NCBI GenBank assembly: GCA_021845465.1
Contig: JAKBRL010000007.1
Span: 1 to 41,149 of the forward strand
Reading direction: 5' to 3'
From: Microcaldota archaeon
Lineage (GTDB): Archaea > Micrarchaeota > Micrarchaeia > Micrarchaeales > CABMGC01
DNA: 41,149 nucleotides
Shown here: positions 17,968 to 27,804 of the stretch, piece by piece
Layout of the letters: each line of letters starts with the position of its first letter
Numbering within the stretch: position 1 is the first letter of the stretch
The notes under the pieces: generated by a model
Database searches by the model: none
What the model saw: only the letters and a program-made list of their open reading frames with translations
Told to the model about the DNA's origin: nothing
Translations under genes and position numbers: made by a program

Positions 17968-18687
17968 ATGTATGACATGCAGCATAAAAAAGGCCATTAT
18001 AGCTCTACAATAATTCTGCCGACATTGAATGAGGCTGGAAATATAAAGCATATTATCTCGGAACTACTGGAGAGGTTCCCTGGCTCCTATGTGATAGTGG
18101 CAGACGATGGCTCGGTTGATGGAACAGGAAAGATAGTAGGTAAGATATCCAAAACTGAGAAGAGAGTAATCTTTCTCGATAGAAAGGATGAGAGGGAGCA
18201 TGGCCTTACAGCAAGTGTTATTGATGCCGTTTTGATTGCAAAGGGGGATAAGATAGTTGTGATGGATGCGGATCTTCAACATCCTGTAAGTAAGGTAAAT
18301 GATCTTTTTAGTGGGTTGGAAGACTCCGATATTGTGATAGGCGTAAGACGTTCTGTAAAGAATTGGAGCTTTGGAAGGATGGTTATTTCGAGATGTATGG
18401 AATCTGCAGCCCGTTGCTATTTCAGGATTCGTGGAAGAAGAACCTGCGGCGATATGATGTCAGGATTCTTTGCGGTGAGAAGCGGTGTTTTTAAGATGAT
18501 TGTCCTTGAAAACAGAGAAAAGTTCGTAGGCAGAGGATACAAAATACTTCTTGATATATTGAGGCTTTCTCCTTCCGGCATTAAGATTTCAGAAGTAAGA
18601 TACTCGGCATTCCATATGAGAAAAAGGGGAAGGTCAAAATTGGGATTCAGGCATGTGATTTATACTTTGGCGTCTCTTTTCAGTTAG
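17968..18687 (+). CDS. Family 2 glycosyltransferase, DPM1/polyprenol-phosphate mannosyltransferase-like
   Basis: A 239-residue GT-A enzyme expected to load a sugar from a nucleotide donor onto a polyprenyl/dolichyl phosphate at the cytoplasmic face. Visible motifs: TIILPTLNEAGNIKHII (start of the Rossmann-like fold), ADDGSVDGTG (nucleotide site), the metal-binding DADLQHP (DxD) and a CGDMMSGFFAVR segment typical of DPM1-like proteins. It lacks the C-terminal membrane domain seen in some relatives. A longer frame from TTG 17908 exists, but a TATA-like ACTTATAGATAT (~17947) sits ~22-25 nt before ATG 17968, supporting this start. The next gene, a polytopic GT-C-like protein, begins 9 nt downstream, suggesting donor maker and user in surface-protein glycosylation. 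Confidence 0.85.
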   Translation: MYDMQHKKGHYSSTIILPTLNEAGNIKHIISELLERFPGSYVIVADDGSVDGTGKIVGKISKTEKRVIFLDRKDEREHGLTASVIDAVLIAKGDKIVVMDADLQHPVSKVNDLFSGLEDSDIVIGVRRSVKNWSFGRMVISRCMESAARCYFRIRGRRTCGDMMSGFFAVRSGVFKMIVLENREKFVGRGYKILLDILRLSPSGIKISEVRYSAFHMRKRGRSKLGFRHVIYTLASLFS

Positions 18688-18696
18688 TAGATAGAG

Positions 18697-20577
18697 ATGC
18701 CGGAATCTAAGAGAATTAGACCGTTTAATCTTGGCAGAAGAATACGAGATGATCCCTACGGAGCAGGCTTCTTTGCCATCTCGTTGATATTTCTGGCTTT
18801 CGCAGCTTATGTAAATTACTGGAGCGGATTGATACCGATAGTAGAATTTCTTTCAGTATTGGTGACTTCGGCTTTCTTTGTATATTCATCTTTCTTTATA
18901 GCAATGAAAGGAAGATTTGGAGCCATATCTAAGATAGGAATGTTGTCTTCTCTGCTTCTGGCACTCCTTGCAGTCTTTTTGCTTTTCTCCGTTTCAGGGA
19001 AAGGCATAGACATTTACATCTTGATTTCTGCAATTTACCAGGCTGGCCCGCTGGTGGAGTACTCAGTTGTATTCGTATTCTTTTTTGCCCTCGTATCACT
19101 TGGCATATTCTTCCTTAAAAAGAAGCAGAAGATGGGATATTTTTTTATAACTGCTTCTCTGCTTCTTTTTTTGATGCCCTATTACACGATTCTAGCTTCA
19201 AGGTCTGTGGTTATCTCCGATGAAGCATTCATAGGATTCGCAGATTCGAGAATTTTTATTAGTGGGCTGAATCCATATACTGAGAGTGTGGCAGGAAGCC
19301 TCATTTCCAATTATACTTCAGGCAGGGTGAACAGCGTTACCTATCTGATGTCAAACAAGGTAATCGGCATTTTGAATTATCCTGCAGGATTTCTCTTTGC
19401 GAATCTTCCATTTTACCTTCTTTCCAGCGCTCTCCATGGAAGTTTTATACTGGCTACCAAATTGGAAGTAGGTGCCTTTCTGCTCATTCTGCTTCTTGTC
19501 ATCTCAAGGTATTCTTCTGATAATTCATATAAGAAACCGCTTCTTGCACTTCCCATCATTTTGGCAATGCTTCTGGGAAGCATCTCTACACCGTTTGAAT
19601 TGTTAATGCTTGCTGCCTTGATATTGGCATACGCAAAAATCGAGTCGAAATATGCCTGGCTGATTCTAGGAGTCTGTGCTTCACTCCAGGAGCTTCTATG
19701 GATTCCGGTAATACTGCTTATAGCATACAAAACATCAAGAGAAGGATTGCACGAAGGGGTTCGCAGCTTTGGCGGAAGCGTCTTGGTATTTCTTGCACTT
19801 AATTCGTATCTAATAGCAATAGGGCCCCTTGCATTTGTCCACGGGGTGTTCAGCCCGATAGGTAACATAATGCCCGATTCCGGAGGGGTCTTCGGTTATT
19901 TGATCTCGGTAGTCTACGGCACGGCAGTTTCCATTACAGGGATATTATTCATAATGGCAGCGCTCTGCGCTGTCGCTGCATTTTTATATGTGGGCGAGAA
20001 GAAAATGATACCCATTCTGAGCCTTCTGCCGCTTCTGTTTTTGTCGCATAACCTGCTTTACTATCCTGTGTTTTTCATAGCCTTTTCTCTTGCCGCTTTT
20101 TCAGTTAAGGAGCATAGTTTTGAAGGAAAGAGGTTTCTTCTTCCGTCCAAGTTAAGAAAAGCATTGATTGGCGCGATGGCTGTGTTGGTGCTCTCAGGAG
20201 CAGCTGCCATCTTGTACAGCCATGCCGGATATCTTAGATATTTTGATATACATACAGAATCCGTTTCGTTGAATTCGAGCATTGCAGGCTCGATTGAGAG
20301 ATATTCCATTGTCCTTAAGGGAGATTGCGTGGGCGGATGCGGAAGCATCTCTTATCTGATGTTTGGCTTTAGTGGTAGCGGGCCTAGTTTTTTTAATGTG
20401 GATAACAGGCAGGGAATAGGGTATGGAATTTCAGAATATAACGCTTCGGTTTCCGGATACTTCCTGAACGCATCCCTGAACCTGAAAGAGACAGGCAGCG
20501 TCTATTATATGCAGATGCTGGCATACAATGATAAATATGCATATTTTACAAGGGCATTCGCAAAAAAAACAGGCTAG
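18697..20577 (+). CDS. Polytopic membrane protein, GT-C glycosyltransferase-like
   Basis: A 626-residue protein with about 12-13 hydrophobic helices and a C-terminal outward domain of ~120 residues rich in Ser, Gly and Asn. After the early spans, the loop DEAFIGFADSRIFISGLNPYTESVAG (~178-203) has the acidic residue and LNPY signature seen in GT-C/GT87 or PMT-like lipid-linked sugar transferases, where an early extracytoplasmic acidic loop is catalytic. Placed 9 nt after a DPM1-like enzyme, it would use the dolichyl-phosphate sugar outside the membrane to glycosylate lipid or protein. The family call rests on topology, the loop and context; no strict signature is visible, so an unrelated polytopic protein remains possible. 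Confidence 0.6.
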   Translation: MPESKRIRPFNLGRRIRDDPYGAGFFAISLIFLAFAAYVNYWSGLIPIVEFLSVLVTSAFFVYSSFFIAMKGRFGAISKIGMLSSLLLALLAVFLLFSVSGKGIDIYILISAIYQAGPLVEYSVVFVFFFALVSLGIFFLKKKQKMGYFFITASLLLFLMPYYTILASRSVVISDEAFIGFADSRIFISGLNPYTESVAGSLISNYTSGRVNSVTYLMSNKVIGILNYPAGFLFANLPFYLLSSALHGSFILATKLEVGAFLLILLLVISRYSSDNSYKKPLLALPIILAMLLGSISTPFELLMLAALILAYAKIESKYAWLILGVCASLQELLWIPVILLIAYKTSREGLHEGVRSFGGSVLVFLALNSYLIAIGPLAFVHGVFSPIGNIMPDSGGVFGYLISVVYGTAVSITGILFIMAALCAVAAFLYVGEKKMIPILSLLPLLFLSHNLLYYPVFFIAFSLAAFSVKEHSFEGKRFLLPSKLRKALIGAMAVLVLSGAAAILYSHAGYLRYFDIHTESVSLNSSIAGSIERYSIVLKGDCVGGCGSISYLMFGFSGSGPSFFNVDNRQGIGYGISEYNASVSGYFLNASLNLKETGSVYYMQMLAYNDKYAYFTRAFAKKTG

Positions 20578-20645
20578 AACAGATTAAAAACTTAACTGTA
20601 TGCAAAGTCTTTTAATTAGAAAGGATTTAGTGATTATTGAGAATA

Positions 20646-22010
20646 ATGAAGATATCGAGAGAGATTTCAGAATATGTGAACTCAGTAGAATACGACGACA
20701 TTCCTGATAACGACGTAAAAAGGATGAAGAGGCTTATGCTCGATACGCTTGGTTGCGGAATAGGAGCAAAAAATGTACCTACAATATTAAAGGCAAAAAA
20801 TGCTGTCGCTGGGACCGGCAGCGGAAGATCTACTATTCTTGGTACTTCTGATAAGAAAGAGCCTGAGATTGCAGCATTCATAAACGGAGCAATGACAAGG
20901 TATTTCGATTTTAACGATACGTATGATTCTAAGGAGTTTTCTCATCCTAGCGACAATATAATGCCTATGCTTGCCGTTGCAGAGTCTGAGAAAAAAAGCG
21001 GAAGGGATGCGATACTCGCATGCATTCTTGCTTATGAGATACAGGCGAGGCTTGCAGATTCTGCGAATCTATGGAAGAAGGGGTGGGACCATGTCATATA
21101 CGGGCTTGTATCGGTGAGCGCATCGGCATCGCGTCTAATGAGGCTTGGCAATGACAAGACAGAGGAGGCAATAAATATAGCCCTGAATTCACATCTTGTA
21201 ATGAGGCAGGTAAGAGCAGGAACTCTTTCCGAATGGAAAGCTTTCGCTTTTTCTGAGGTTGGCAGGAATGCCATATTCTCAGCCAGGCTTGCCAGAGAAG
21301 GGATAACAGGCCCGGATCCCGTATTTGAGGGAGAGATGGGCTTCTTCAGGCAGGTAAGTGGAGAATTTAGGTTAAATACTAAGAGGTTTGGAGGAAATAG
21401 GGGTATCTTTAGGATAGGAAAGAATCTGATGAAATACTATCCTGCTGAAACAAGGGCACAGGCGGCCATATTTGCAGCCTTGGAACTTCGCCGCAAGATA
21501 AGATCAATAGATGAGATAGATGAAGTTGAGATAGGAGCAGGAGAAGCCACAGTAAGGGTAATAGGAAGCGGAGCTGAGAAGTGGAACCCTGAGACAAAGG
21601 AGACAGCAGATCATAGCATACCATACATAGTCGCCGCTGCGCTTATTGACGGAAGCATAGGAATAGAGACCTTCAATAGAGAGAGATTCAGAGACAAGAA
21701 GATAATTGAATTCATGAAAAAGATAAGGGTAAGGGAAGTGAAGAAGTACACATCTCTTTTCAATAAAGGAGGCACCGTGAATGCCGCCAGCCTCAAGATA
21801 AAGATGAAGAATCGGAAGACACTTTATAGTGAGGTATTGTATCCGAGAGGACATTGGAGGAACCCTATGAGCGATAGGGAAGTTGAAGATAAGTTTAAGA
21901 TGATTGCAGGGAAGGCCCTCAGCAAGCCCAAGATAGATAATGTCATATCGACAGTTTGGAATCTTGAGGAGCTTGGGGATATAGGCATTCTTTTTAAAAG
22001 ATTCTATTAG
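20646..22010 (+). CDS. MmgE/PrpD family dehydratase
   Basis: About 454 residues of the MmgE/PrpD (2-methylcitrate dehydratase) family; some members also dehydrate citrate or hydrate cis-aconitate. Family features: MLDTLGCGIGAK near the N-terminus, FDFNDTYDSKEFSHPSDNIMPMLAVAE (~83-109; the D-D/H-P-S segment forms the active site), YPAETRAQAA (~263) and GHWRNPMSDREVEDKF near the C-terminus. It is the first gene of a four-gene operon with a phosphosulfolactate-synthase-like protein (8 nt gap), isocitrate dehydrogenase and an MQO-like enzyme, converging on citrate synthase. That context points to citrate-to-isocitrate chemistry rather than propionate use, since no PrpB lyase is nearby. TTG at 20637 would add three residues. 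Confidence 0.88.
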   Translation: MKISREISEYVNSVEYDDIPDNDVKRMKRLMLDTLGCGIGAKNVPTILKAKNAVAGTGSGRSTILGTSDKKEPEIAAFINGAMTRYFDFNDTYDSKEFSHPSDNIMPMLAVAESEKKSGRDAILACILAYEIQARLADSANLWKKGWDHVIYGLVSVSASASRLMRLGNDKTEEAINIALNSHLVMRQVRAGTLSEWKAFAFSEVGRNAIFSARLAREGITGPDPVFEGEMGFFRQVSGEFRLNTKRFGGNRGIFRIGKNLMKYYPAETRAQAAIFAALELRRKIRSIDEIDEVEIGAGEATVRVIGSGAEKWNPETKETADHSIPYIVAAALIDGSIGIETFNRERFRDKKIIEFMKKIRVREVKKYTSLFNKGGTVNAASLKIKMKNRKTLYSEVLYPRGHWRNPMSDREVEDKFKMIAGKALSKPKIDNVISTVWNLEELGDIGILFKRFY

Positions 22011-22018
22011 GTAATTTT

Positions 22019-22857
22019 ATGGCAGATGACGCAAATAGAAAAGCTTTGGATTTTGTTGAGGTAGGAGAGTTGAGCAGTAAACCCAGAAAGAAGGGAATTA
22101 CAGAAGTCAGGGTTCCGTATTATGCGGCAACGCCTACATTGACATACATAAAGGATATCCTTGAAGAGTGGGGAGAGTATTTTGACGGAATGAAGTTTGC
22201 GTGCGGTACAATGAGATTGATGAAAAAGGAGCACGTCAGGAAGATAATAGATATGTGCCATAAGAACAATGTCTATGTCTCGACCGGAGGCTTTGTTGAA
22301 AGAGTATTGATACAGGGAGAAAAGGCAGTAGACAGATATTTCAAGGAATGCCGGGAACTGGGGTTCGATGTCATAGAGATATCAAGCGGCTTTGCAGATA
22401 TAAAGCTGGAGGATAAGCTTGCCATGGTTGAAAAGGTGCATGATATGGGAATGAAGCCCAAGCCCGAGATATCTTTGATGATAGGGGCTGGGGCCGGAAC
22501 CCACATAGCGGGATATAAGCCAAAGCTCAGGCCACTGAATCAGTTCTTCGAAGAGGCAAAGCAGCAGATAAAATCGGGAGCCGAAGTGATAATGATAGAA
22601 TCGGAGGGGCTTACTGAAGATATGCCTCCTGAGAAATGGAGGAAAGACGTAATATTGGAATTGATAAAGAAATTTGGATTTGGAAGATGGATGTTTGAGG
22701 CTGCTGATCCTGAAGTCTTCAAATGGTATCTGCTTAATGTCTCTAAAGATGTCAATCTTTTCATAGACCATACGCAGGTTACAGAATTTAATGTCTGGAG
22801 GCTTGGGCTCTGGGGCAATCCGAAGATATGGGAGGGTAAGAAAATTGCATACAAAGG

Positions 22858-22861
<4 letters not shown>
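22019..22861 (+). CDS. Phosphosulfolactate synthase (ComA) family protein
   Basis: A 280-residue TIM-barrel protein of the ComA/PSL synthase family, which in methanogens adds sulfite to phosphoenolpyruvate in coenzyme M synthesis. Recognisable family segments: GITEVRVPYY, FDGMKFACGTMRLM, VYVSTGGFVERV, GFDVIEISSGFADI, MKPKPEISLMIGAG, GAEVIMIESEGL, WMFEAADPEVFKWYLL, and a terminal VNLFIDHTQVTEFNVWRLGLWG. Relatives occur in many organisms without coenzyme M, where the role is unclear. Here it sits between the PrpD and isocitrate dehydrogenase genes (8 nt before, 4-nt overlap after), so its job may belong with this TCA-like set, perhaps PEP or enolate chemistry. That last part is inference. Confidence 0.85.
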
Positions 22862-23897
<1,036 letters not shown>

Positions 23898-23901
<4 letters not shown>

Positions 23902-25238
23902 GAAAGGAGATATACGACGTAATAATAGTTGGCGGAGGGATAACAGGGGCTTCCCTTTTATATACGCTTACAAGATATACAAAAATAAAAAAGATTCTTC
24001 TCCTTGAGAAGTATGACGATCTTGCAACCCTTAATTCCAATAGCAGGAATAACGCACAGACTCTGCATTTTGGAGACATAGAAACCAATTACTCGTTTGA
24101 GGAAGCGGCGAGGATAAAGAATGAGGCCGAGCGCGTTCTCAGGTATTTCAAGTTGCAGGATCCGAGGAGCAGGAATGAGATCATAAAAAAATGCCAGAAG
24201 ATGGTGCTCGGGATTGGCGGCGAAGAGATAGAATTTCTCGATGAATTATACAAAACAAGGCTCAAGAGGCTATTTCCCTCCAGCATGAAGCTGGAGAGGA
24301 AGGATATAGCCAGGCTTGAACCTTATGTTGTGAAGAATAGAAGTAAGGATGAGGAGATTGGAGCCCTTCTTTCAAAGACAGGATATATGATTGATTTCGG
24401 CAAGATGACACATATGTTTGCCTCGCAGGCCGAGTCGGAAGGAGGCGGGAGAGCAAGAATCCTCTTTAATGCAAGAGTAATGGGAATGGAAAAGAAAGGA
24501 AGCAGATACAGAGTATACACTTCAAAGAACGAGTATTTTTCAAGATTTGTAGTGTTTGCAACCGGAAGCTATAGCCTGTATTTTGCAAAATCAATAGGCA
24601 TTGATAAGAATCTCTCTATACTCTCGGTGGGAGGTGGCTTTTATACTTCCAAGAGGGTGCTGAACGGAAAGGTTTACAGGGTGCAGAAGGGAGGAATACC
24701 GTTTGCCGCAGTCCATGGAGATCCGGACATAGCAGATGAGAATATTACTAGATTTGGGCCTACAGTCAATATACCTCCAATGCTTGAAAAAAAACACCTG
24801 AATACGGTGATAGATTACATTAAGACCTTTGACTTTGATATGCCTACAATGGTAAGCCTGGAGAAAATACTTTTCAACAAAGACATAAAGAAGATAATTG
24901 CAAACAACATAGGCTATGGTATTCCGGTTATAGGAAAATACAGCTTCCTTAAGAAAGAGGCGGCGAGAATAGTTCCTTCGCTTAAGTATGGAAACCTCAA
25001 GCTTCATGGAGACATAGGAGGCATAAGGCCGCAGATGATTGATGAGAACAAGCAGTCTCTGGTGCTTGGTGCGGGAAAGATAAAGCATGATGGAGTGATA
25101 TTCAACATTACGCCTTCGCCTGGAGCATCATCATGCCTGGCCAACTCGCTTAAGGACATGCAGTACATTAGCGATTACCTTGGAGAAGAATTCAATAAAA
25201 GCAGATATGAAGCTGAGCTGGGGAAGATAGATAACTGA
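23898..25238 (+). CDS. mqo: FAD-dependent oxidoreductase, malate:quinone oxidoreductase-like
   Basis: A 446-residue flavoprotein. The FAD-binding Rossmann motif is VIIVGGGITGASLLYTL (residues 8-24). The stretch LNSNSRNNAQTLHFGDIETNYS matches in position and pattern the SSNPWNNAGTGH...ELNYT region of Mqo, and the C-terminal SPGASSCLANSLKDM matches the Mqo/GlpD-type flavin-contact end. Mqo oxidises malate to oxaloacetate and passes electrons to quinone at the membrane; 2-hydroxyglutarate oxidase (LhgO) is a related alternative. The upstream frame is open to 23850, but ATG 23898 overlaps the isocitrate dehydrogenase stop by four bases and starts right before the Rossmann strand. It would regenerate oxaloacetate for the convergent citrate synthase. 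Confidence 0.78.
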
Positions 25239-25270
25239 TCCGCATGTGCTGATCGCATTGCAGGCGTATC

Positions 25271-26431
25271 TTATCTTTCCGAGATGGGCTTGTATTCTAG
25301 GTCTATTTCTCCGCTGTAATAATCTAGAGGGCGTATCAGCCTGTTGTTCTTCCAGTACTCTATCACATGCGCACACCATCCAGCGCTTCTGCTTGCCGCA
25401 AATAGGGGAGTGAATATCTCCTTTGGTATTCCCAATGAAAGATAGACAGGGCCGGAGAAGAAATCGACATTAGGCCAGATTCCCTTCTGCTTGCCGAGCC
25501 TCTCTATCATTATTTTCTCTGCTTCCATCTCTATCTTTGCTAGCTTTCTTATCTTCTCATCGGCATCGCCTTCGAGCTCCTCTAGGTATTTTTTTATTAT
25601 TCTGGCTCTAGGATCGTAGTTTTTGTAGATTCTATGCCCGAATCCCATTATTCTTTTCTTGCCGGATAATGCATCATCTATATATGTTGAGGTATTTTCA
25701 GGCTCGCCTATGGCATAAAGCATACTCAGCGAAGCCTCATCTGCACCTCCGTGCAGCGGCCCCTTTAACGCACATATGCCGGCTACTATTGCAGAATAGA
25801 GGTCGCTTAAGGTAGACGCTGCGGCTATGGCGGTGAAGGTAGATGCGTTAGATCCGTGCTCAGCATGAAGGATCATCATTATGTCAAGTATTCTGGCATG
25901 TTTTGAATCCGGCGCTGTGCCTTTTAGCATGTATAGGAAGTTTGCAGCATGCCCAAGGGAGTGGTCCGGCTTTATGTAGTCGAGCCCTTTCCTGATGCGC
26001 TCTATTGCTGCTATTATGCTTGTTGATTTTGATATGATGTTTATGCTCTCTGCGAAATTCTCTTCGTCTGGATTTCCGGATTGTTTTTTCTGGTATGCCG
26101 GCAGTGCGGACATTGCAGTTCTAAGAATGTCCATTGGCATTGCAGTCTTAGCCATATCTTTTATTAGGTCTAATATGTTTTGAGGAATATCCCTTGATTC
26201 TTTCATCATTGCAGAGAATTTTTCCAGCTCTTCTCCTTTTGGCAATCTTCCATGCAGTATAAGATAGCATGTTTCTTCATATGTGGAGTTATCAGCAAGC
26301 GATTCTATAGAATATCCACAGTAGTAGAGCCTTCCGTTGATCCCGTCAATCATTGCTATTCTGCTCTCTCCGAAGTATATTCCCTCAAGCCCAAGATTTA
26401 TTGTTGGTTTTTCCTGCATTCTCTTACCCAT
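25271..26431 (-). CDS. gltA: Citrate synthase
   Basis: A 386-residue type I (short, archaeal/Gram-positive-like) citrate synthase that condenses oxaloacetate with acetyl-CoA; 2-methylcitrate synthases have the same fold and cannot be excluded. The catalytic triad is visible: His192 in HAEHGSNAST, His227 in GPLHGGADEA and Asp323 in WPNVDFFSG. Substrate residues His266/Arg267 are in MGFGHRIYKNYDPRA. The C-terminal AASRSAGWCAHVIEY with following Arg residues is typical. It is transcribed toward the PrpD-icd-mqo operon, with only 32 nt between the two stop codons. A TATA-like AATAAAATATT lies ~25 nt before the ATG. Together with the operon it makes a near-complete oxidative TCA branch. Confidence 0.93.
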   Translation of the reverse strand: MGKRMQEKPTINLGLEGIYFGESRIAMIDGINGRLYYCGYSIESLADNSTYEETCYLILHGRLPKGEELEKFSAMMKESRDIPQNILDLIKDMAKTAMPMDILRTAMSALPAYQKKQSGNPDEENFAESINIISKSTSIIAAIERIRKGLDYIKPDHSLGHAANFLYMLKGTAPDSKHARILDIMMILHAEHGSNASTFTAIAAASTLSDLYSAIVAGICALKGPLHGGADEASLSMLYAIGEPENTSTYIDDALSGKKRIMGFGHRIYKNYDPRARIIKKYLEELEGDADEKIRKLAKIEMEAEKIMIERLGKQKGIWPNVDFFSGPVYLSLGIPKEIFTPLFAASRSAGWCAHVIEYWKNNRLIRPLDYYSGEIDLEYKPISER

Positions 26432-26563
26432 AAGAAGATAAGAAGTAATATTTTATTAGTTTATCGCAGGCTTTTCGTAAAGATGAACAGATGCTTGGTT
26501 CGCTTGATTTAAGTTATGCGCTTATTGAGCAAATGTCCAATCTTGGGATAGAGCATAATCCGA

Positions 26564-26809
26564 CTAACGAGACCATCTATCAGGCTCAATCTCGTCGAAA
26601 GTTAGAGTATAATCGGGTTCTTCCAGCTTCGCAGTATATCCCTTCTTTTTCAAAAAATCAACAAAATCTTCTGCACTCGGTGGCACATTTCCGGGTTTTT
26701 TGACATATTCTTGGCATAGTTTTAGCAACTCTTCTTTTTTTAAGTTGGTTTCTATGTATTCGTAGTAATCCCTTATCCAGACAATCTCCACCCTATATTT
26801 TCTTTTCAT
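26564..26809 (-). CDS. Small hypothetical protein, acidic C-terminus
   Basis: An 81-residue protein, basic at the start (MKRKYRVEIVWIRDYYEYIE) and acidic at the end (EEPDYTLTFDEIEPDRWSR), with predicted alpha/beta character and no Cys, signal or membrane segment. A TATA-like TTTATTTATGG lies ~20-25 nt before the ATG, which supports expression. No family is recognised. It lies between citrate synthase (same strand, ~130 nt away) and a divergent unknown gene. Confidence 0.5.
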   Translation of the reverse strand: MKRKYRVEIVWIRDYYEYIETNLKKEELLKLCQEYVKKPGNVPPSAEDFVDFLKKKGYTAKLEEPDYTLTFDEIEPDRWSR

Positions 26810-26977
26810 TTTGATACCATAAATAAAACTGCATAAAGATTAATAAAACCGTAAACTTCAGATCAAGCCACAAGGTCTTATTTTACATGCGTTTTTAGGA
26901 AAGTTATAGAATAAATTTATAAAACATTATGGACAATTTACAATCATATCAATAGAAAATAATATGTGTGCAGGGAT

Positions 26978-27589
26978 ATGAATAAAGATAGGAGTATGAA
27001 AGAGATAATCGAAAATGTGAAAGATAAAGTCCAGAGCCTTTTTCTTGATATTATACGCAATTCGGAATTCGAAAGGCTAAACATCTGTACGCCTATATAC
27101 ATAAGAAATTTTGATAGAAGAATTACTCTTAGAGAACATGAGACCATAATAAACAGAAATATGCTAAGGGAACTCACATTTCCCGAATTTTTTAGAGATA
27201 TAAGAAATCCGGAATTTCTCGGCAAGCTCTCCGGAAGAAGCTTATATTTGAGAGGAAGTGGGATAGGCGGAAGAGGGGGATACGGGATATTTAGCGGGAA
27301 TGGGTGGCTTCATGAAGAAGGGTTGTCAGAGAAATCCGGAGATGGTTTTGGAGATCATATTAAAGTATATGTAGATCCTGGAGATGGGAAACAGTTCGTT
27401 TCAGTAAAAATGGACTGGAATAATAGGCATGTATTTATCTTAAGCGGAAGAAAGGAAAATAGTAATGCCGAATTGGTGGATTCTGTAGTTGGCAGGAGAA
27501 AGTTTCCCGGTTTTGAAGGAATTGAATCTCAACGGGGATGGATGCCGGATCGCGAGGGCAGGTTTTCCAGAATTTTGAGAAGGATATAG
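26978..27589 (+). CDS. Hypothetical protein with Gly-rich centre
   Basis: About 203 residues from ATG 26978 (a GTG at 26966 would add four). The N-terminal ~70 residues are helical and charged (MKEIIENVKDKVQSLFLDIIRN...). The middle has a Gly-rich loop (RGSGIGGRGGYGIFSGNG) and the rest looks beta-rich (DHIKVYVDPGDGKQFVSVKMDWNNRHVFILSG), ending in a basic tail. There is no signal peptide or membrane segment, so it is probably cytoplasmic. A TATA-like TTTATAAAA (26917-26925) is ~50 nt upstream and a weak AGGG precedes the ATG. Not recognised. Confidence 0.55.
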   Translation: MNKDRSMKEIIENVKDKVQSLFLDIIRNSEFERLNICTPIYIRNFDRRITLREHETIINRNMLRELTFPEFFRDIRNPEFLGKLSGRSLYLRGSGIGGRGGYGIFSGNGWLHEEGLSEKSGDGFGDHIKVYVDPGDGKQFVSVKMDWNNRHVFILSGRKENSNAELVDSVVGRRKFPGFEGIESQRGWMPDREGRFSRILRRI

Positions 27590-27674
27590 GTTAAGACTAC
27601 AGATGATCTCTCTAATCCGGATATTATTCTAAGGTTGTACGATTTTAGTGGAAAAGGCGGGAAAAAGGTAAGAA

Positions 27675-27706
27675 GGCTATATCTTCTTTTCTTCTATAGT
27701 ATAGCC
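27675..27706. terminator. Hairpin between convergent genes
   Basis: GGCTATA (27675-27681) and TATAGCC (27700-27706) form a perfect 7-bp stem with a pyrimidine-rich loop, in the ~215-nt gap between the convergent genes ending at 27589 and 27805. Placement suggests a transcription end structure; archaeal termination often needs only a T-run, so this is tentative. Confidence 0.35.
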
Positions 27707-27804
27707 CATTAAAAGACAACTGCGCTAGGACTCTTACTCAGATATGGAGTTGATTCCATCCCATTAATTCTTGGGAAGAGACCCGTGCTTATAAAATTGT
27801 AGAA

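Noticed and set aside
26491..26703. 70-residue plus-strand ORF antisense to the 81-residue gene
   Set aside because: The minus-strand frame has a TATA-like box and more protein-like composition.
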